Positions 23,801 through 34,717 of a stretch of DNA of 64,000 bases are shown one piece after another. The notes under the pieces were generated by a model. That model saw only the letters and a list, made by a program, of their open reading frames with translations, ran no database searches and was not told the DNA's origin. Position 1 is the first letter of the stretch. Each line of letters opens with the position of its first letter. The stretch is from contig JAMKCF010000004.1 of NCBI GenBank assembly GCA_023634235.1, forward strand, positions 9,896,702 to 9,960,701. Reading direction: 5' to 3'. The translations under genes were made by a program, and so were the position numbers. This stretch comes from Pisaster brevispinus. Taxonomy: Eukaryota; Echinodermata; Asteroidea; Forcipulatida; Asteriidae.

Positions 23801-26800
23801 TAAATTCGTGTAGTTTTAAAACATGCGCACAGTATGAAAGCCCTTCAGGCCTTGCGCTTTTAAGCTTGTTGTAAAGGAGCCCACTGGGCTAGTAAATTAA
23901 AACTGTGCATTTGGATTGCCCCCTGAGGAAGTTTTACTAGCCCATGTTTTAAACATGTATTGTCATAATATGCACCTTTTTGATGTAAAATGGTAGTTAT
24001 CAAAACCAGTTTAATGTTCAAATGAAGAAATTCACACAGTCAAAAATAATTTAACATTACACATTTAAAAAAATGTATTATTCACATTAAAAAAAAAGGT
24101 ATGAGTGTTTTTAAACAAGTAGGGTCATGAGGTGCACAGTATTAAGTAGCCCACAGAGCAAGTTGAGAAGTGGTGTTTACTAGCTGTAGCAGTTTTTACT
24201 GAGACAATGTACATGTATGCCGGGCTAGTGTTGAGTCCTTCCCTTTAATAATCAAGTGCTTTCTATTTGCCCAAGTCTGATTTCCTTACAAATGCAAGTT
24301 CCTGCCAACAAAAACAAAAAACTTGTTTATTTTGTATAAGTCCATTTCCCGTAGCAATAACATCAACATTTTTATGATAATTTTGATTTACTGAAAGTAA
24401 ATCACTTGCGACGATTTAAAGGGATGGTAAATATAGTGTGTTGTTTTTGAGATCCATTTTACATGAAAATCCCCTCTTTACAAGGATACATTCTTTAAAG
24501 GTAGGGTCTTAGATTGCTAAATATTCCAATAATTTATAAGTTCTGCGCAAACAAAATTCAATTCATAACCCTATCTTTAAAAGAGCTGGGTAACCATTTG
24601 TTTTCTTTCTGTGTTTAATACTACACTTTAGTTTTAATACCATTTAAAGTTAGTTGATATCTTGCTGGCACCTGCTTACTTTGATTCATACCGATTCATA
24701 CACAAATGTAGTACAGCACCATTTTTGACGCTTTACACGAGTAGCTGAAATTATAGACCTACATGTGTACGACTTTAACTGAACATGCAGTCTGTACAAA
24801 AGAAAAATATTGCAGGAGAGTGCTGGATCAAACTGCCAAGTTTTCATTACTCATCATGACATTAGGGAAGTAGCTTTTTTTTTTTAACCCAGATTTGATT
24901 ATGCTTTTGGCTGCACTCTATGAATGAGTGGTGGGGTACATGTAGTGTTAGCCAGAAAGGGTGTCTGGGTGTCTTTTGGACACACCGTTTTAAATTTGGA
25001 CACCCTGTTTTATCTGAAATTTACATGTAAATGTATTGTAAGTGAACACTTTGGACGCCCAGTTTTTAAATTTCCAGCAAGTTTGGACACCCTTTCACAA
25101 AATCCTGGCTAGAACCTGCAGTGGTGGTCCAATTTGGCATCTTTTCCATGATTTGCCTTATTTAAAGGTAGGGTCATATTTTGACAATGACAAAAATGAA
25201 AGAAATTGTTTGGTTTTTATCCGAAAGCCTACAATGTACTTTACATGTTAAGATGGAAATGGGGGTAAGCATCCTGTAAAATTGTTTCTTTTTAAGTGCC
25301 CCCATTGATTAGAAATCAATAAAAAATATGTCAAAAATCTGAATCTCTAAAGATCGCCTACAGGTGATTTTTGGGAAATTTCCATGTCCCTTTGAATGCC
25401 GCCCTCAATATGGCCAGAAATGCAGTTGGTACCCGCGCTGTAACCTTACCAAGCGTGGATAGATTCAACGTTCTTGAAGTTGATGAAAATACTGAGACAA
25501 TTTTTAGCTGTTTTCTCAACCAAGGCACTGTGTTCAACTGAAACTTTCACATGTGTCTTTTATTGTATCAGTCTTGATAATTTTGCCTGTAAATTAGCAA
25601 TACGTTGACAAAATCCACATGATGACCCTCCCATTAATTTTTAACATTGTTAGCCTTGGTTAATTTCAAGTTCAAACTGTCAAGTTTTTGAAGAGCATCA
25701 AAAGGCATGAACAGGGTTGACCTTTTACATGTAAATGATGCATGTACAGTAGCAAGAAATAAATTCTACTAGGTGAACTCCTCAAACAGCCCTAAATCAA
25801 AGCAGTTTATGGTTCAAAAATCCGCAATGTAAAAAGAAATGAACCATAAACTAGACCCGTGTTTATTGCACAACAATCTACAAAGTACAAGAGGGCACTG
25901 TACAAGTTCTAAGTTGTTCGTTGTTTTCTGATAAACCAATGAATGAATGAAAGGTCCAAAGGTTGGAACAATGCTCTGTGGTGTTGGACCGTATTTGACG
26001 TACAGTGCGTTTTTCGGGCAGTGTACACAGTAATGGCGATCGTACTTGCTTCACGATGCATTTTTACAGGTGTTTTTATTAATCGTTAATATCGTCAACA
26101 AAGGAATAAAAAACACTTGATTGAACTGCTGCTGGATCTACGTCAGAGCACAGGCTTTCATTTGATATACTGTTAATTACTTGTATTTTAAGACTGTAGT
26201 TCCCGAGAGAGACCAATTTCACGTGTAATTGCAACCAGAATTTTTCGGGTGGAAGTGTAATAAAAAACAAAAGCAACTTAAAGGTGGTTTTCCCTATTTG
26301 TTTATCTAGTAGTACAGTAGTATCTATGTAATAACCATTTGATTTCTTGATAAGATTTTAAGATATGATTGATAATCATATATTCAAATCAAACTTTAAT
26401 AAATTTAAAAACTTGTGTACTTAATATAAAATAATAATGTTGCAAATACAATTTTGTAATTTGTAATGTACAAACAATACATACTTAGGAAAGTATAACA
26501 TAATCTAGATTCTGGAAAAGAAACACAGTGAGTTACTGTGATTAGTTAGACATGTATTGTTAGAAACCACAATAATTGGTAAAGGTAGGCAAGCTCAACA
26601 TGCTCAAGGCAAATTGAGTCTGATTGATTGAGTTATATTTAATTTGTTAGTTGGTCATGGACTGAATGGCCATGTTGAAGTCAACCTTTCTCCTCAAACT
26701 TATGACAGAAAATAAATGACCAATACCCAACTATAGATCTCAACATCTCATCATATCAGCATATGTGCTATTATTTCCACAAAACTAAGAATTCTACTGA

Positions 26801-26812
26801 TTTTCTTACCAT
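17870..26812 (-). CDS. ARPC4: Arp2/3 complex subunit 4 (ARPC4, p20-Arc), complete, six exons
   Basis: ARPC4 pairs with ARPC2 to form the core of the Arp2/3 complex, which nucleates branched actin filaments in the cytoplasm. Six exons on the minus strand (26810-26812, 21738-21856, 20650-20761, 19569-19664, 18425-18595, 17870-17875) join in matching phase to 507 nt, giving 168 aa, the usual family length. Near-invariant stretches are '[20 protein letters not shown]', '[15 protein letters not shown]', '[17 protein letters not shown]', '[13 protein letters not shown]', '[16 protein letters not shown]' and '[16 protein letters not shown]', ending 'EFLKSF'. All introns are GT-AG. Identification is effectively certain; the first and last micro-exons are inferred from phase and splice consensus. 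Confidence 0.96.
18105..18210. repeat. Dispersed repeat 'ctgg...tttggccag'
   Basis: 'aactggcatttggccagcag' and 'gttaaggaagaacactg' also occur near 14.1 kb and, inverted, at 49560-49770. Confidence 0.4.
18425..18595 (-). CDS. ARPC4: ARPC4 exon 5
   Basis: The acceptor is 'cctgcccag' and the donor is AAGAGT|gtaagttc. It has 57 codons, [18 protein letters not shown] through '[13 protein letters not shown]'. Confidence 0.97.
18640..19130. mobile_element. Cluster of two or three 'CCCAATTTCAT' elements in an ARPC4 intron
   Basis: Successive ends 'gctaatttcacagagcg', 'taatgaaattggattctggt', 'cccaatttgataaagctg' and 'tatgaaattgggcc' occur within 500 bases, with 'ggttaccaaccaaaa' bodies between them. 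Confidence 0.5.
19569..19664 (-). CDS. ARPC4: ARPC4 exon 4
   Basis: The acceptor is 'ttgacag' and the donor is 'gtgagtta'. It is a 32-codon phase-0 exon encoding [15 protein letters not shown] through '[10 protein letters not shown]'. Confidence 0.97.
20650..20761 (-). CDS. ARPC4: ARPC4 exon 3
   Basis: The acceptor is 'atttgccag' and the donor is 'gtaagttt'. The exon completes R41 and encodes [19 protein letters not shown] through '[12 protein letters not shown]'. Confidence 0.96.
21065..21210. mobile_element. MITE-like element, short 'CCCAATTTCAT' copy in an ARPC4 intron
   Basis: The ends 'ggcccaatttcatggcgctg' and 'agccatgaaattgggtcc' are well-paired terminal repeats about 145 bases apart. 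Confidence 0.6.
21660..21698. repeat. G-rich tract, potential G-quadruplex
   Basis: G runs of 10, 4 and 13 in 39 bases, about 40 bases from the ARPC4 exon 2 donor. Confidence 0.7.
21738..21856 (-). CDS. ARPC4: ARPC4 exon 2
   Basis: The acceptor reads 'ctacacag' and the donor 'gtgagtc' on the minus strand. The exon encodes residues 2-40, starting [16 protein letters not shown] and continuing through '[15 protein letters not shown]', and ends in phase 2. Confidence 0.96.
21925..22270. repeat. Dispersed repeat with box-B-like core (family D)
   Basis: It contains 'atgtgggaggaaaacccc', 'gggactgaaaacccaatc' and 'gagtcgaaccagggtcccag'. Other copies lie at 48630-48900, 49770-49905 and 52410-52570. 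It lies in ARPC4 intron 1. Confidence 0.5.
22315..22435. mobile_element. MITE-like element, half copy
   Basis: 'aaaggtaaccagccaaaaca' to 'agctctctgaaattggaccc'; the left end is missing. Confidence 0.45.
22500..22715. repeat. Inverted partner of the 6.6 kb repeat
   Basis: It contains a 20-base tandem duplication near its start ('gcagagatgccaacaattg' twice, 22502-22540), then 'atcggggagatatttagaat'. Confidence 0.5.
24938..25112. mobile_element. Inverted-repeat element with 'GACACCC' arms
   Basis: The left 'tagccagaaagggtgtc' pairs imperfectly with the right 'gacaccctttcac...cctggcta'. It lies in ARPC4 intron 1. Confidence 0.45.
26810..26812 (-). CDS. ARPC4: ARPC4 exon 1: start codon only
   Basis: Exon 2 opens in phase 0 with GCC GCC ACA (A-A-T-L-R-P-Y-L), one residue short of a start. 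The minus strand reads AAACATG|gtaaga here, a good initiation context immediately followed by a strong donor, which gives MAATLRPYL. The untranslated leader should extend rightwards towards 27 kb. The exact 5' end is not visible. Confidence 0.7.
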
Positions 26813-27360
26813 GTTTAGACTTCCTTACAATGCGGAAACGCCCTGCACTAGAGTCTGCATGCACGTCAGTAGGCTAGAATTGGACCACACTGGTACCCAA
26901 ACCAGCCGTGAGGGGCCGAACAGTATATCAAGGCAACCGAGCCAGTCTAAAAAGTTGGAGAACCAGTGCGGCGAGCAGATTATAGCGCCACCACGAGGCC
27001 GGAAATACACCTGTTTGTAATGATGTGTACGTGTGGTTTGATGCATGAAACAAAAATAATTGTTGCTCAAATCTGAAAAAATTCTCTTTTCTATTCTTTT
27101 GGTACCCTCAACACCTGCTACTCGAAAAATAAACATCTTTAAATTTATTGGCTCCCGCAACTAGTAATGTTACCCGGCACAGACATCTTGCAAAGGCGCG
27201 CTTTACTTTCAACGTGAAATAAAACTGTAGGCATACATGCACTGCCTTCTCATGTGCACAAACATCCATAATTGGTTTGAGAAGAGAAGTACAATTTAAC
27301 CGCAGAGATAGCAGAACAATTGTCTCACTGATGTAGGCCATTTTGTTTTCTTAAAAAGAA

Positions 27361-27535
27361 TGGCTTCTGACAGGCACCCCGAACAAAGATATTGACTAAT
27401 TTGGGAGACCGCCAACATAGGGCTGGATAGCTCAGTTGGTAGAGCGCAGGTACGTTAATCTGGAGGTCGTTGGATCAAGTTCCGCTCCAGTCAATTTTTC
27501 TTTGTTCAAACCCAAATTATTAAAAAATTTACCCA
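27361..27535 (+). mobile_element. tRNA-like SINE, single complete copy
   Basis: It starts 'ggcttctgacaggcacccc' and carries 'gctggatagctcagttggta' and 'gctccagtcaatttttcttt'. Box B is damaged (ggatcaagttcc), so it is not a tRNA gene. Confidence 0.6.
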
Positions 27536-28644
27536 GACAGTTTCCCTTGTGGTTTATTACTTAATAAAAAAGGGGGTAAGAAAAAGAACAAAGAGTCTTT
27601 TTAAAAAAGAAAACAAATTATTGTTATTTCTTTCTTTTTTCTCTTCAATGGTTTGGTGCTTATCTTGCATTGAAATTGCACTGAAATTTTATGGAAATAG
27701 TTTAGATTGGAACATGTCTTGTCTCCACAGTTTCAACAATTGAGACTGAAATAGCAAAAAACAGTCACCAAACTAGGTTCTTTATTATGATTATTAAAAA
27801 TTAAATTGTTTATAACTCATCCAGTTCCTTTTGTAAACTCTAAAATTGTGTCATAAAACTACAGACCTAATCTCGGTACAAGACCTATTGTCCACTTTTA
27901 TCATGCCCATTTGAGACCCTCCCTTTTTTGACTCCTCCCTTAAAATTCCTGGAGCTGCGTCCGGTGTTAAGTACATTTCCACCTCTAAGAATGAAACAAT
28001 TGGAGTGCGCCCTCTCGTGTGAAAGATAATATTTTTTCAAAATTATTGTTGCTTGTTTTGCATGGACACTAGACTCCAGCCGTGGGCGGTAGAGTAAGGG
28101 GTAACTGTATGGCAGGTGATTCTGTTCTTATTTACGGCGAAGGGTGCACCGCACTAAATAGAGAGAGGATTCATGCACAGTTGTAAACCCACAACCTTTT
28201 CCGCAAATCAAAGATTTGAAGGTCATGGCTTTTATGGATTGTTGAAAAAATGGTCCAATATTGCTCGCATGGAGTTGTTGACTTTCAATCTGGAGCGTTT
28301 TGGGGTAAACTAGTCCTCTTAACAGGATCCTATTGCTAAAAGGTGCAGCGTCACTTTTCCAAGGTGGAGTCTGGCCAGCTTAGTCGTTGAGGGGTGTTCA
28401 CAAATGAGCCTAGCTCAAAAGCCAAAACAGCTAGCCTACCAAAAATGAAATAATTTACACATTCCCAAGGGACAATAATAATATTGAAATACATTTTGAG
28501 CAATAACAAAAGAACGGTTAATGTATAGACACACACTTAATTGAAAATCAAACATAAACTTGATTAAACATTAAAATTTTATGAGAAAGGAACCGGATAT
28601 CCGAATTTGAACTTCGCATAAAATTAATATACTCTGTTTTCTGA

Positions 28645-28765
28645 ACGACAGAAAAGAGACTCTGCTAGGGTCGAAACGTCAGACCACTAGCTTGTGTTTG
28701 CATGTATACCCTGGTCCTTTTGGTTGGTAGCAGTTTGCAACAGCTAATTCTATTTCCGCATTTCT
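28645..28765 (+). repeat. Solo Penelope-associated tail
   Basis: It contains 'gactctgctagggtcgaaac' and then the distal tail 'ggtccttttggttggtagc' with 'agctaattctattt'. No coding part is attached. Confidence 0.5.
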
Positions 28766-28836
28766 GTGTTCTCATAATATTTCTAACTGCACTGCTGGCA
28801 TTTTGTTTTGTTCAGTCGTGTTCAGCCAAAACATTA

Positions 28837-29180
28837 ACGGGAGGGTATACCTTTGGTAATTGCTAACAAAATAATAATGACGATTAAAGAGCACTAGAAA
28901 GCTGTTGATATTATATCCCCTTTGAAGTTTAGTTTTAGAGAAAGAGGACATTTTTCACGCACACAAAAAATAAATCTGAGAAGGGCTTCAGGCATTGAAG
29001 CCTTTCTCAGGCATCTGAAAGCACACAATTTTGAGCAACAAAGATGTTTAATTTTGCCTTTCATTATTTTCTTGCAATTTCGATGACCAATTGAGCCCAA
29101 ATTTTCACAGGTTTTTTTTTTTTATGAATATGTTGGATACTCGTCTTTGGCAATTACCAAAAGTGTACCCTGCCTTTAAA
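28837..29180. mobile_element. MITE-like element with 'GGGTATAC..TTTGGTAATT' ends and central hairpin
   Basis: The left 'gggtatacctttggtaattg' pairs with the right 'caattaccaaaagtgtaccc'. The centre holds a near-perfect hairpin at 28976-29010 (ctgagaagggcttca / tgaagcctttctcag). Confidence 0.65.
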
Positions 29181-29904
29181 CCAGGTCTCAATCAAAGTTG
29201 GCCGTTGGGGGAGTTTGAAGGTGTTTTTGTTGTCAGTCCCCAAAGTGATATTTCAATCAACTTATAGAAATGTCCGGTCATGGAAAGAATGAAAACAGTG
29301 ATCAAACGATTGACTGACTGGGGTCTGCGGATCGGAATGCTGCAGCTCGTTACACCGGGCCATGCACTGGAGATTCTTTTGTAGATCGGTGCCCGAAGGT
29401 CCCTTTCCGTTTTTCTTAGTTTGTCCTTCATGGTAGAAGTTTTCACAACTCCGGAATTGTGTTTTTATGATTTATCGGTCTGGATGGTCGTTTCTTTCAT
29501 TGTCAATCTAGTAAAGGTGTCTCTTTGGTAACAATACCTTTGGTATTCAAGTATTGTGCAATACCGTGGATGCGTTTGGTTACGCAAGTCTGGAATGTTA
29601 CGTAATTGTTTTAGAAGAAGAGTAAAACTTCATCTCAATCGCCCATTTTTTCAGGAAACATCATCATAACAGGAAAAATATAATAATGCTGTTGGTAGAG
29701 TAGAGTCTGAAAGGTACAACCACATTCTCTAGTAAAATTAAAGCGAACTACAGGATTTGTAACAAAATACACGATCACTCTGGTATATTTTTTATTAATC
29801 ACACATTTGCGGATCCGAATTTTCGTCACTTTCCTGTTTACAAATGGTGATTATACAGAAACGTGAATGGAACATTTGAGAGAAGAAAAGGACAAATATA
29901 TCTC

Positions 29905-30245
29905 ATAGGTGTGACTTTGCACAAGTCATAATTAAGACTTATTATGATTATGACATAACAAATATATTTCATATGACTCATGTATGTGTCATAAATAACT
30001 TATTTGACACAGGTCATATTTTATGTGACTTGTGCTAACTCATAACTAAGAGGCATTAGTCATAGCTGTGACTTATGCTAATTCATAATTATGGCAATAA
30101 GTCTTATATAGTTATGACATATGCCTACTTATGAATATGTGATATATGATTACATCTCATATAATGACTCGTATAATAAATGTCATAAATATGATTTATG
30201 CTAATTCATAATATGAGATATAACGTCACAGTTATGACTTCTTTT
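29905..30245. repeat. Cluster of degenerate palindromes 'TCATAATTATGA'
   Basis: At least seven imperfect units: 'gacttatgctaattcataa' (about 30073, 30193), 'gacttgtgctaactcataac', 'gtcataattaagactta', 'agttatgacat' and so on, on both strands. A short related stretch lies at 56395-56460. Confidence 0.6.
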
Positions 30246-30649
30246 CTCTTTAAAAAAAAAGTGTCCCTTTGATGCTTCCGATGATTTACGTCCACTGATC
30301 TCTATTATTATACATGGCTAGATTGTTGCCTGATAAAGTCCCGAGGCTACCCTGGCGACATGTTGCTACTCTCATTCATGAGGGACCTAAGGCAATTCAC
30401 AAAGGAATACAAAGAGGAAATTCAAGGAATGTAAAAGGTATGCAACGAGAACAAACTCACAATGGCCGGAGAGGATTTTTCTTTCTCTGACGACGTCGTT
30501 GCAAAACGTGGTCCATAATAGCATCATGTCATCCATTGGCTTCAATGTGAGAGTGCCGACTATGTTACTTTTGTTTTCAAACGAAGCGACCTTGTACATT
30601 ATTGGGCCTTTCTGACAGGCAAGCTACTGCACAGGTTTTTCCACACAAA

Positions 30650-31020
30650 ATCAAGAGTTAGATATAAAAGTAACAGCTGATTTTTGAGATGTGCCCCCTT
30701 TATTCATAACATATCAAAAGTTAATCAGACATTACAATCTCCATAAAGTAAAGATTGAATTGTGTCTTCCATTGAGATGTGTACAAATTGCGCCTGCAGG
30801 AAGTACAGGCCTTGGCTGCCTGACTTCCTACAGGGACAGGCACGATTTGTACAGTACAGCTCAAGATGGAGATTGCCCCATACAATTGTTATCAAATTTT
30901 GATATGATGAAAGGGGGGGGGGGCACATCTCTAAACTGGTTCAGCTGCTATTTTTTTTTTAGTCATGACACAAAATGTTAAATATTCCATGTGACCGGTG
31001 TGCTATCTTGCCTGCCAGAA
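30650..31020. repeat. Dispersed repeat with internal inverted symmetry, related to 32.34-32.66 kb
   Basis: 'agagttagatataaaagtaa', 'acaatctccat' and 'aggaagtacaggc' resemble 32340-32530 ('acagctctacaag', 'gcaatctccatgca', 'aggaagtccagg'). The 30.8 kb copy folds back over 'ctgcaggaagtacaggc' and 'gacttcctacagggac'. Confidence 0.4.
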
Positions 31021-31266
31021 AGGGTCTGAAATTTACAAGGTCACTCTTTTTTTGTAAAAGGTTGTATGGTCGATAAACCATTTTACACAGTTAGATAGAT
31101 AGATCGGAGATTCAGTCAAACGCAAAATAAGACCGGCAGACTACTGTTTTCCTCTCACAGTCTTGCTTTTATTGTCTGCTTTGCAGGAAAGAAAACTGTG
31201 GACGCACCATTAAAACAATCGACCTTTGATTTCCTCCACATTTTGTTTTCATTCAGTGCGACAGGT

Positions 31267-31492
31267 ACACTGCAATAACCGATGTGTTAAAATGACACCA
31301 TGGGTGTTTACACAAATAAATAAAAAAAAGAATTAAAATTGACGCCACAGGGTGTTAAAATGGCACCAATATGTGTTGAGAGAAATTAGTGTTATTTTAA
31401 CACCCATGATGTAAATTTTGATTATATATTTTTGGTATCTGTAATGAAAACACCCATGGTGTCATTTTAACACACCACGGTTTTTGCAGTGT
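31267..31492. mobile_element. MITE-like element with 'ACACTGCA' ends and 'ACACCCATGGTGT' palindromes
   Basis: Arms of about 45 bases: left 'acactgcaataaccg' then 'aatgacaccatgggtgttt'; right 'aaacacccatggtgtcatt' then 'tttttgcagtgt'. More 'tgttaaaatggcacca' units lie inside. Confidence 0.65.
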
Positions 31493-31903
31493 GTGTGATG
31501 GGATTGTACCTTTGATGAAACAAGCATGGAATTTGGCGCACCGTCAAAGCATGTCAAGAGAAAGATATGTTGGCTTCAGGGCAATCGCATCGCCCTTTTG
31601 AAAATATGAGGTAGACTAACAAGCGCACTGGCAGCCATTTTTAAAATGTTGACAGCAATTGCTTGTTATTTTACCCATTTTTTTTCAAAGGACAAATCTG
31701 CCCTGGCCCTACAGACCATGTAACGTTGGTTTATAACAAGACTGACCTTGTACATTCCAGGGCATTTCCTGGCAGGCGAGATTCTACACTAGTCGTAATA
31801 AATAAATATCTGCATTAAAAAAACTTTCGCAGCAACAACTACTTCATCAGGTGCAAAGACAAAAAAACACAACTTCAACCAAACCAGCAGTAACGAAGGA
31901 TGT

Positions 31904-32290
31904 TAAAGGGAACGTATACCTTTTGTTTTTGTAACCATTCGATTGTTTTAATCCTATATAAATGCAGATAAAACTATCCTGTGAAAATAAAATTTCGAAA
32001 GGTGGTAGCGTTTTTGAGATATCGCCGAAAAATCCGGAGCGGATATGTCCACGCAGGAAGGAAAATCCGTAATTGGAATACACAGTCTGAGAAACGTATC
32101 TGACAGTAACGTTTCTCAGATTCAAATTTCGGGGCATAAAAACTGATATCTTTTTCCATAACCACTTTATTTCGAAATGAAATATTTCTCAAAATGCTTT
32201 ATACTATTAAAAGCTGCTGTAAACCAAGTAAGTTTCTATTGCTACAATTTTTTTTATAGATTGATTACCGAACGTATGCCTTCCTTGCAA
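31904..32290. mobile_element. MITE-like element, relative of 28.8 kb
   Basis: The left 'aagggaacgtatacctttt' pairs roughly with the right 'ccgaacgtatgccttcctt'. A perfect internal hairpin, tctgagaaacgt (32086-32097) / acgtttctcaga (32109-32120), resembles that of the 28.8 kb element. Confidence 0.55.
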
Positions 32291-33384
32291 TGAGTTAGTT
32301 CTGTAGTTTTGGGGGGTCATAATTTCCACCTATAAATTCAAGAGTTACAAAAGTGACAGCTCTACAAGTTTTGAGATGTGTCCCCTTTTGCCATACCAAA
32401 AGCTGATGCAAATCGCACCGTAGAGCACGATCGCACAGTGCAATCTCCATGCACGATTTTTATGTTTTCTTCCATCGGGCTGTGTACACATCGTGCGTGC
32501 AGGAAGTCCAGGTTCTGTGGCCTTTTTTCTAAATATATACATGTACGATGCCAATTTCTCATGCTGTGACATACTCTGACTGTGTGCCAAAATTCCTTCT
32601 GTCATCAAAGGTACAACTCCCTCAAATGTCCCCCTATATGTCCCACTATTAATTTGGGAGATATTTCCTATAATGAGCTGACGATAAAATTGATAGCTGT
32701 CACCTCACCGAGTTAAAGCAATGACAACCACCTGGGGGAAATGTGACCACTGTTTAAATTGGGATATTCCAAGCCATTACCGGTCACTTGATTGCACCCC
32801 TAGCGGGCACTGTTTGCCTTATGTCCCCTAAATGACCCACGGTTATGTCTTTAAGGGGGGACCCACGCCGCGCTGTGCCCGCAGACGGATCGCTAATCCT
32901 CACACATGCCTCAGCTCTCCGCCAAAACAACATTTACTTTGGTCAGCTCGTTGGGACAATAGGACAGAGACTACCCTCCATGGAATGCCCCCATCAGGAC
33001 AAAAGCCTCGTAGATGTTACAAAACACCCAGAGATACAAAAAGGTTTTGCTCACGCCGGAACGAATTCCTTTCTCCTCTTTTTATGTTGTGCAACCCGAA
33101 ATCCGAGCGACGCCTGTAGTTAACAGCGCCACTGTTGCGAGGACACTATAGTGAGTGTTACCCGAACATGAGGGATGTTGTTGTTCTTTCCCCCAAAAGT
33201 TAGTGACGATCCAACGGAAATGGGGGTTAGGTGATTGGGGAGGTCAACGCACCCAGCTATTGTGACTTTGAAAAACATTGACAGTCTTCCTGGGAACTGG
33301 TGCATTATTGTGGTTTGCTCAGCTAGACAAATAGAAAACCACAACTTACTGATACCTACGGAGGTCTGGAAGTGCCATCCGACA

Positions 33385-33720
33385 TGTTGAGATCACGAGA
33401 TAATAATTACAGCAGGATGATTACATAATAATGTATAAATGGGGTCATACTGAGATGATATTATCTCAGGAGATATAAGATGTCGTCTTCCCGATGTATA
33501 AGGATGTCGACAACATAAAAGTAATAGTGTAGGTGTCGACTTCTGGGATAAATTATCTCTGATAACATTCTGAAAATGTCGAGAACACAAGATAGATTAT
33601 AGGCTTGGGAAGGCAACATCCTACTTTCAGGATGTCATCATCCCGGGAAAAAAATATGCCTGGAAGACGATATAAATCAGTTCAGGAAGTCATCATCCTG
33701 TTATTATCTCAGGATCTAAA
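33385..33720. repeat. Cluster of degenerate palindromes 'GATGTCATCATCC'
   Basis: Units such as 'aggatgtcatcatcccggga', 'gaagtcatcatcctg', 'ttatctcagga' and 'gatgtcgtcttcccgatg' alternate on both strands over 330 bases. Confidence 0.55.
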
Positions 33721-33899
33721 CAAGTTGAATGGCTCTTCCCGAGCTCCGTAATTGTGCAATACTGCGTGCGCTGTGTTGCAAAAGACACGTACGAAAAGAA
33801 TGATTTTTTTTCAGCGTTCACGGATCAACTGTTTCATGCAAAGTGGTGACTTCTGCCTCCACACACAATGAAAAAATTGAAAACAACATAGGAAGTTGG

Positions 33900-34531
33900 C
33901 AACAACCAGCGAACAAACGGTGTTCGTGCTGAAACTAGGTTAACGGTGACGTCACGGATTCCCCATCAAAATCCTAACTTTGATCTGACGACTGTGTGTG
34001 AGTTGAGCCAGCGTCAGTTTACGGCCGTGCCAACCGCAGAGCAGCAGGGTCTGTACTGATGCTTGCAATACCCAGACCTGAAAAACTAAAGTCACGCTAC
34101 TAGCGAGTGAGGAGACATTTCTTGGTAACCGTCTTGTGGTTGGTAGTGTGAGCCCACATGCCCTGATCCGTTATTTCTGAGATTTTGCTTCTAATTCACC
34201 TCCTCGTTGGCTTGGAACTCATCGAGTCTACTGACAAACTAAATCCCTACCGTAAGCGAATGCACCCCGTGGATATTATCCACCCAATTAGTTCCGGACA
34301 TAAGCTTTGAGGAAACCCTGTCGAGGTGTGCGTAACACCAAGCCAGCAGAATCCACCTGAAAAAAAAGGGATTCACGTCAAACTTCACGCCTACAAAAAC
34401 AACCAGGAGATTCTACACACAGAGTTGTCAAGAGAGAACAGGTCCTGGGACCTCTCGTCGACAACATCTTGCAGCAAACCTTAGACCGGCGATTTCGCAC
34501 AAAGAGTGCACCCTTTCTTGGAAGGCTACAG
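33900..34531 (+). promoter_or_regulatory. Candidate promoter and untranslated first exon
   Basis: This stretch is less AT-rich and free of recognisable repeats. It contains a perfect TGACGTCA at 33947-33954 and ends in a strong donor, CTACAG|gtaagata at 34532. No long open frame crosses it. It could be a distant untranslated exon spliced to the acceptor 'ttccattcacag' at 44961, 66 bases before the EF-hand start codon, or an exon of an unseen gene. Confidence 0.35.
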
Positions 34532-34717
34532 GTAAGATACACTGATTATTCATGTATGTCAAGTTTATAAAAGTTGTGTCATCTTACGAGATCATTTTTT
34601 GTTGTTGAAAAGTAAGCTATTTTTTTCGGCCAATCGTCCATAAACAAATCGAGACCCTCTACCGAAAATTATGAGCCCCCTCGAGACCTCGACGACGTCT
34701 TATCGTGCAATATGTTG

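Noticed and set aside
23311..23874. 187-codon plus-strand open frame
   Set aside because: Cys/Phe-rich translation of AT-rich DNA inside ARPC4 intron 1; no domain, no coding-like composition, no matching splice signals.
27420..27495. tRNA gene
   Set aside because: It is the head of a repeated SINE with a damaged box B.
32832..33123. Two overlapping plus-strand frames of about 95 codons
   Set aside because: Neither shows a domain or splice context; both are open because of local composition.
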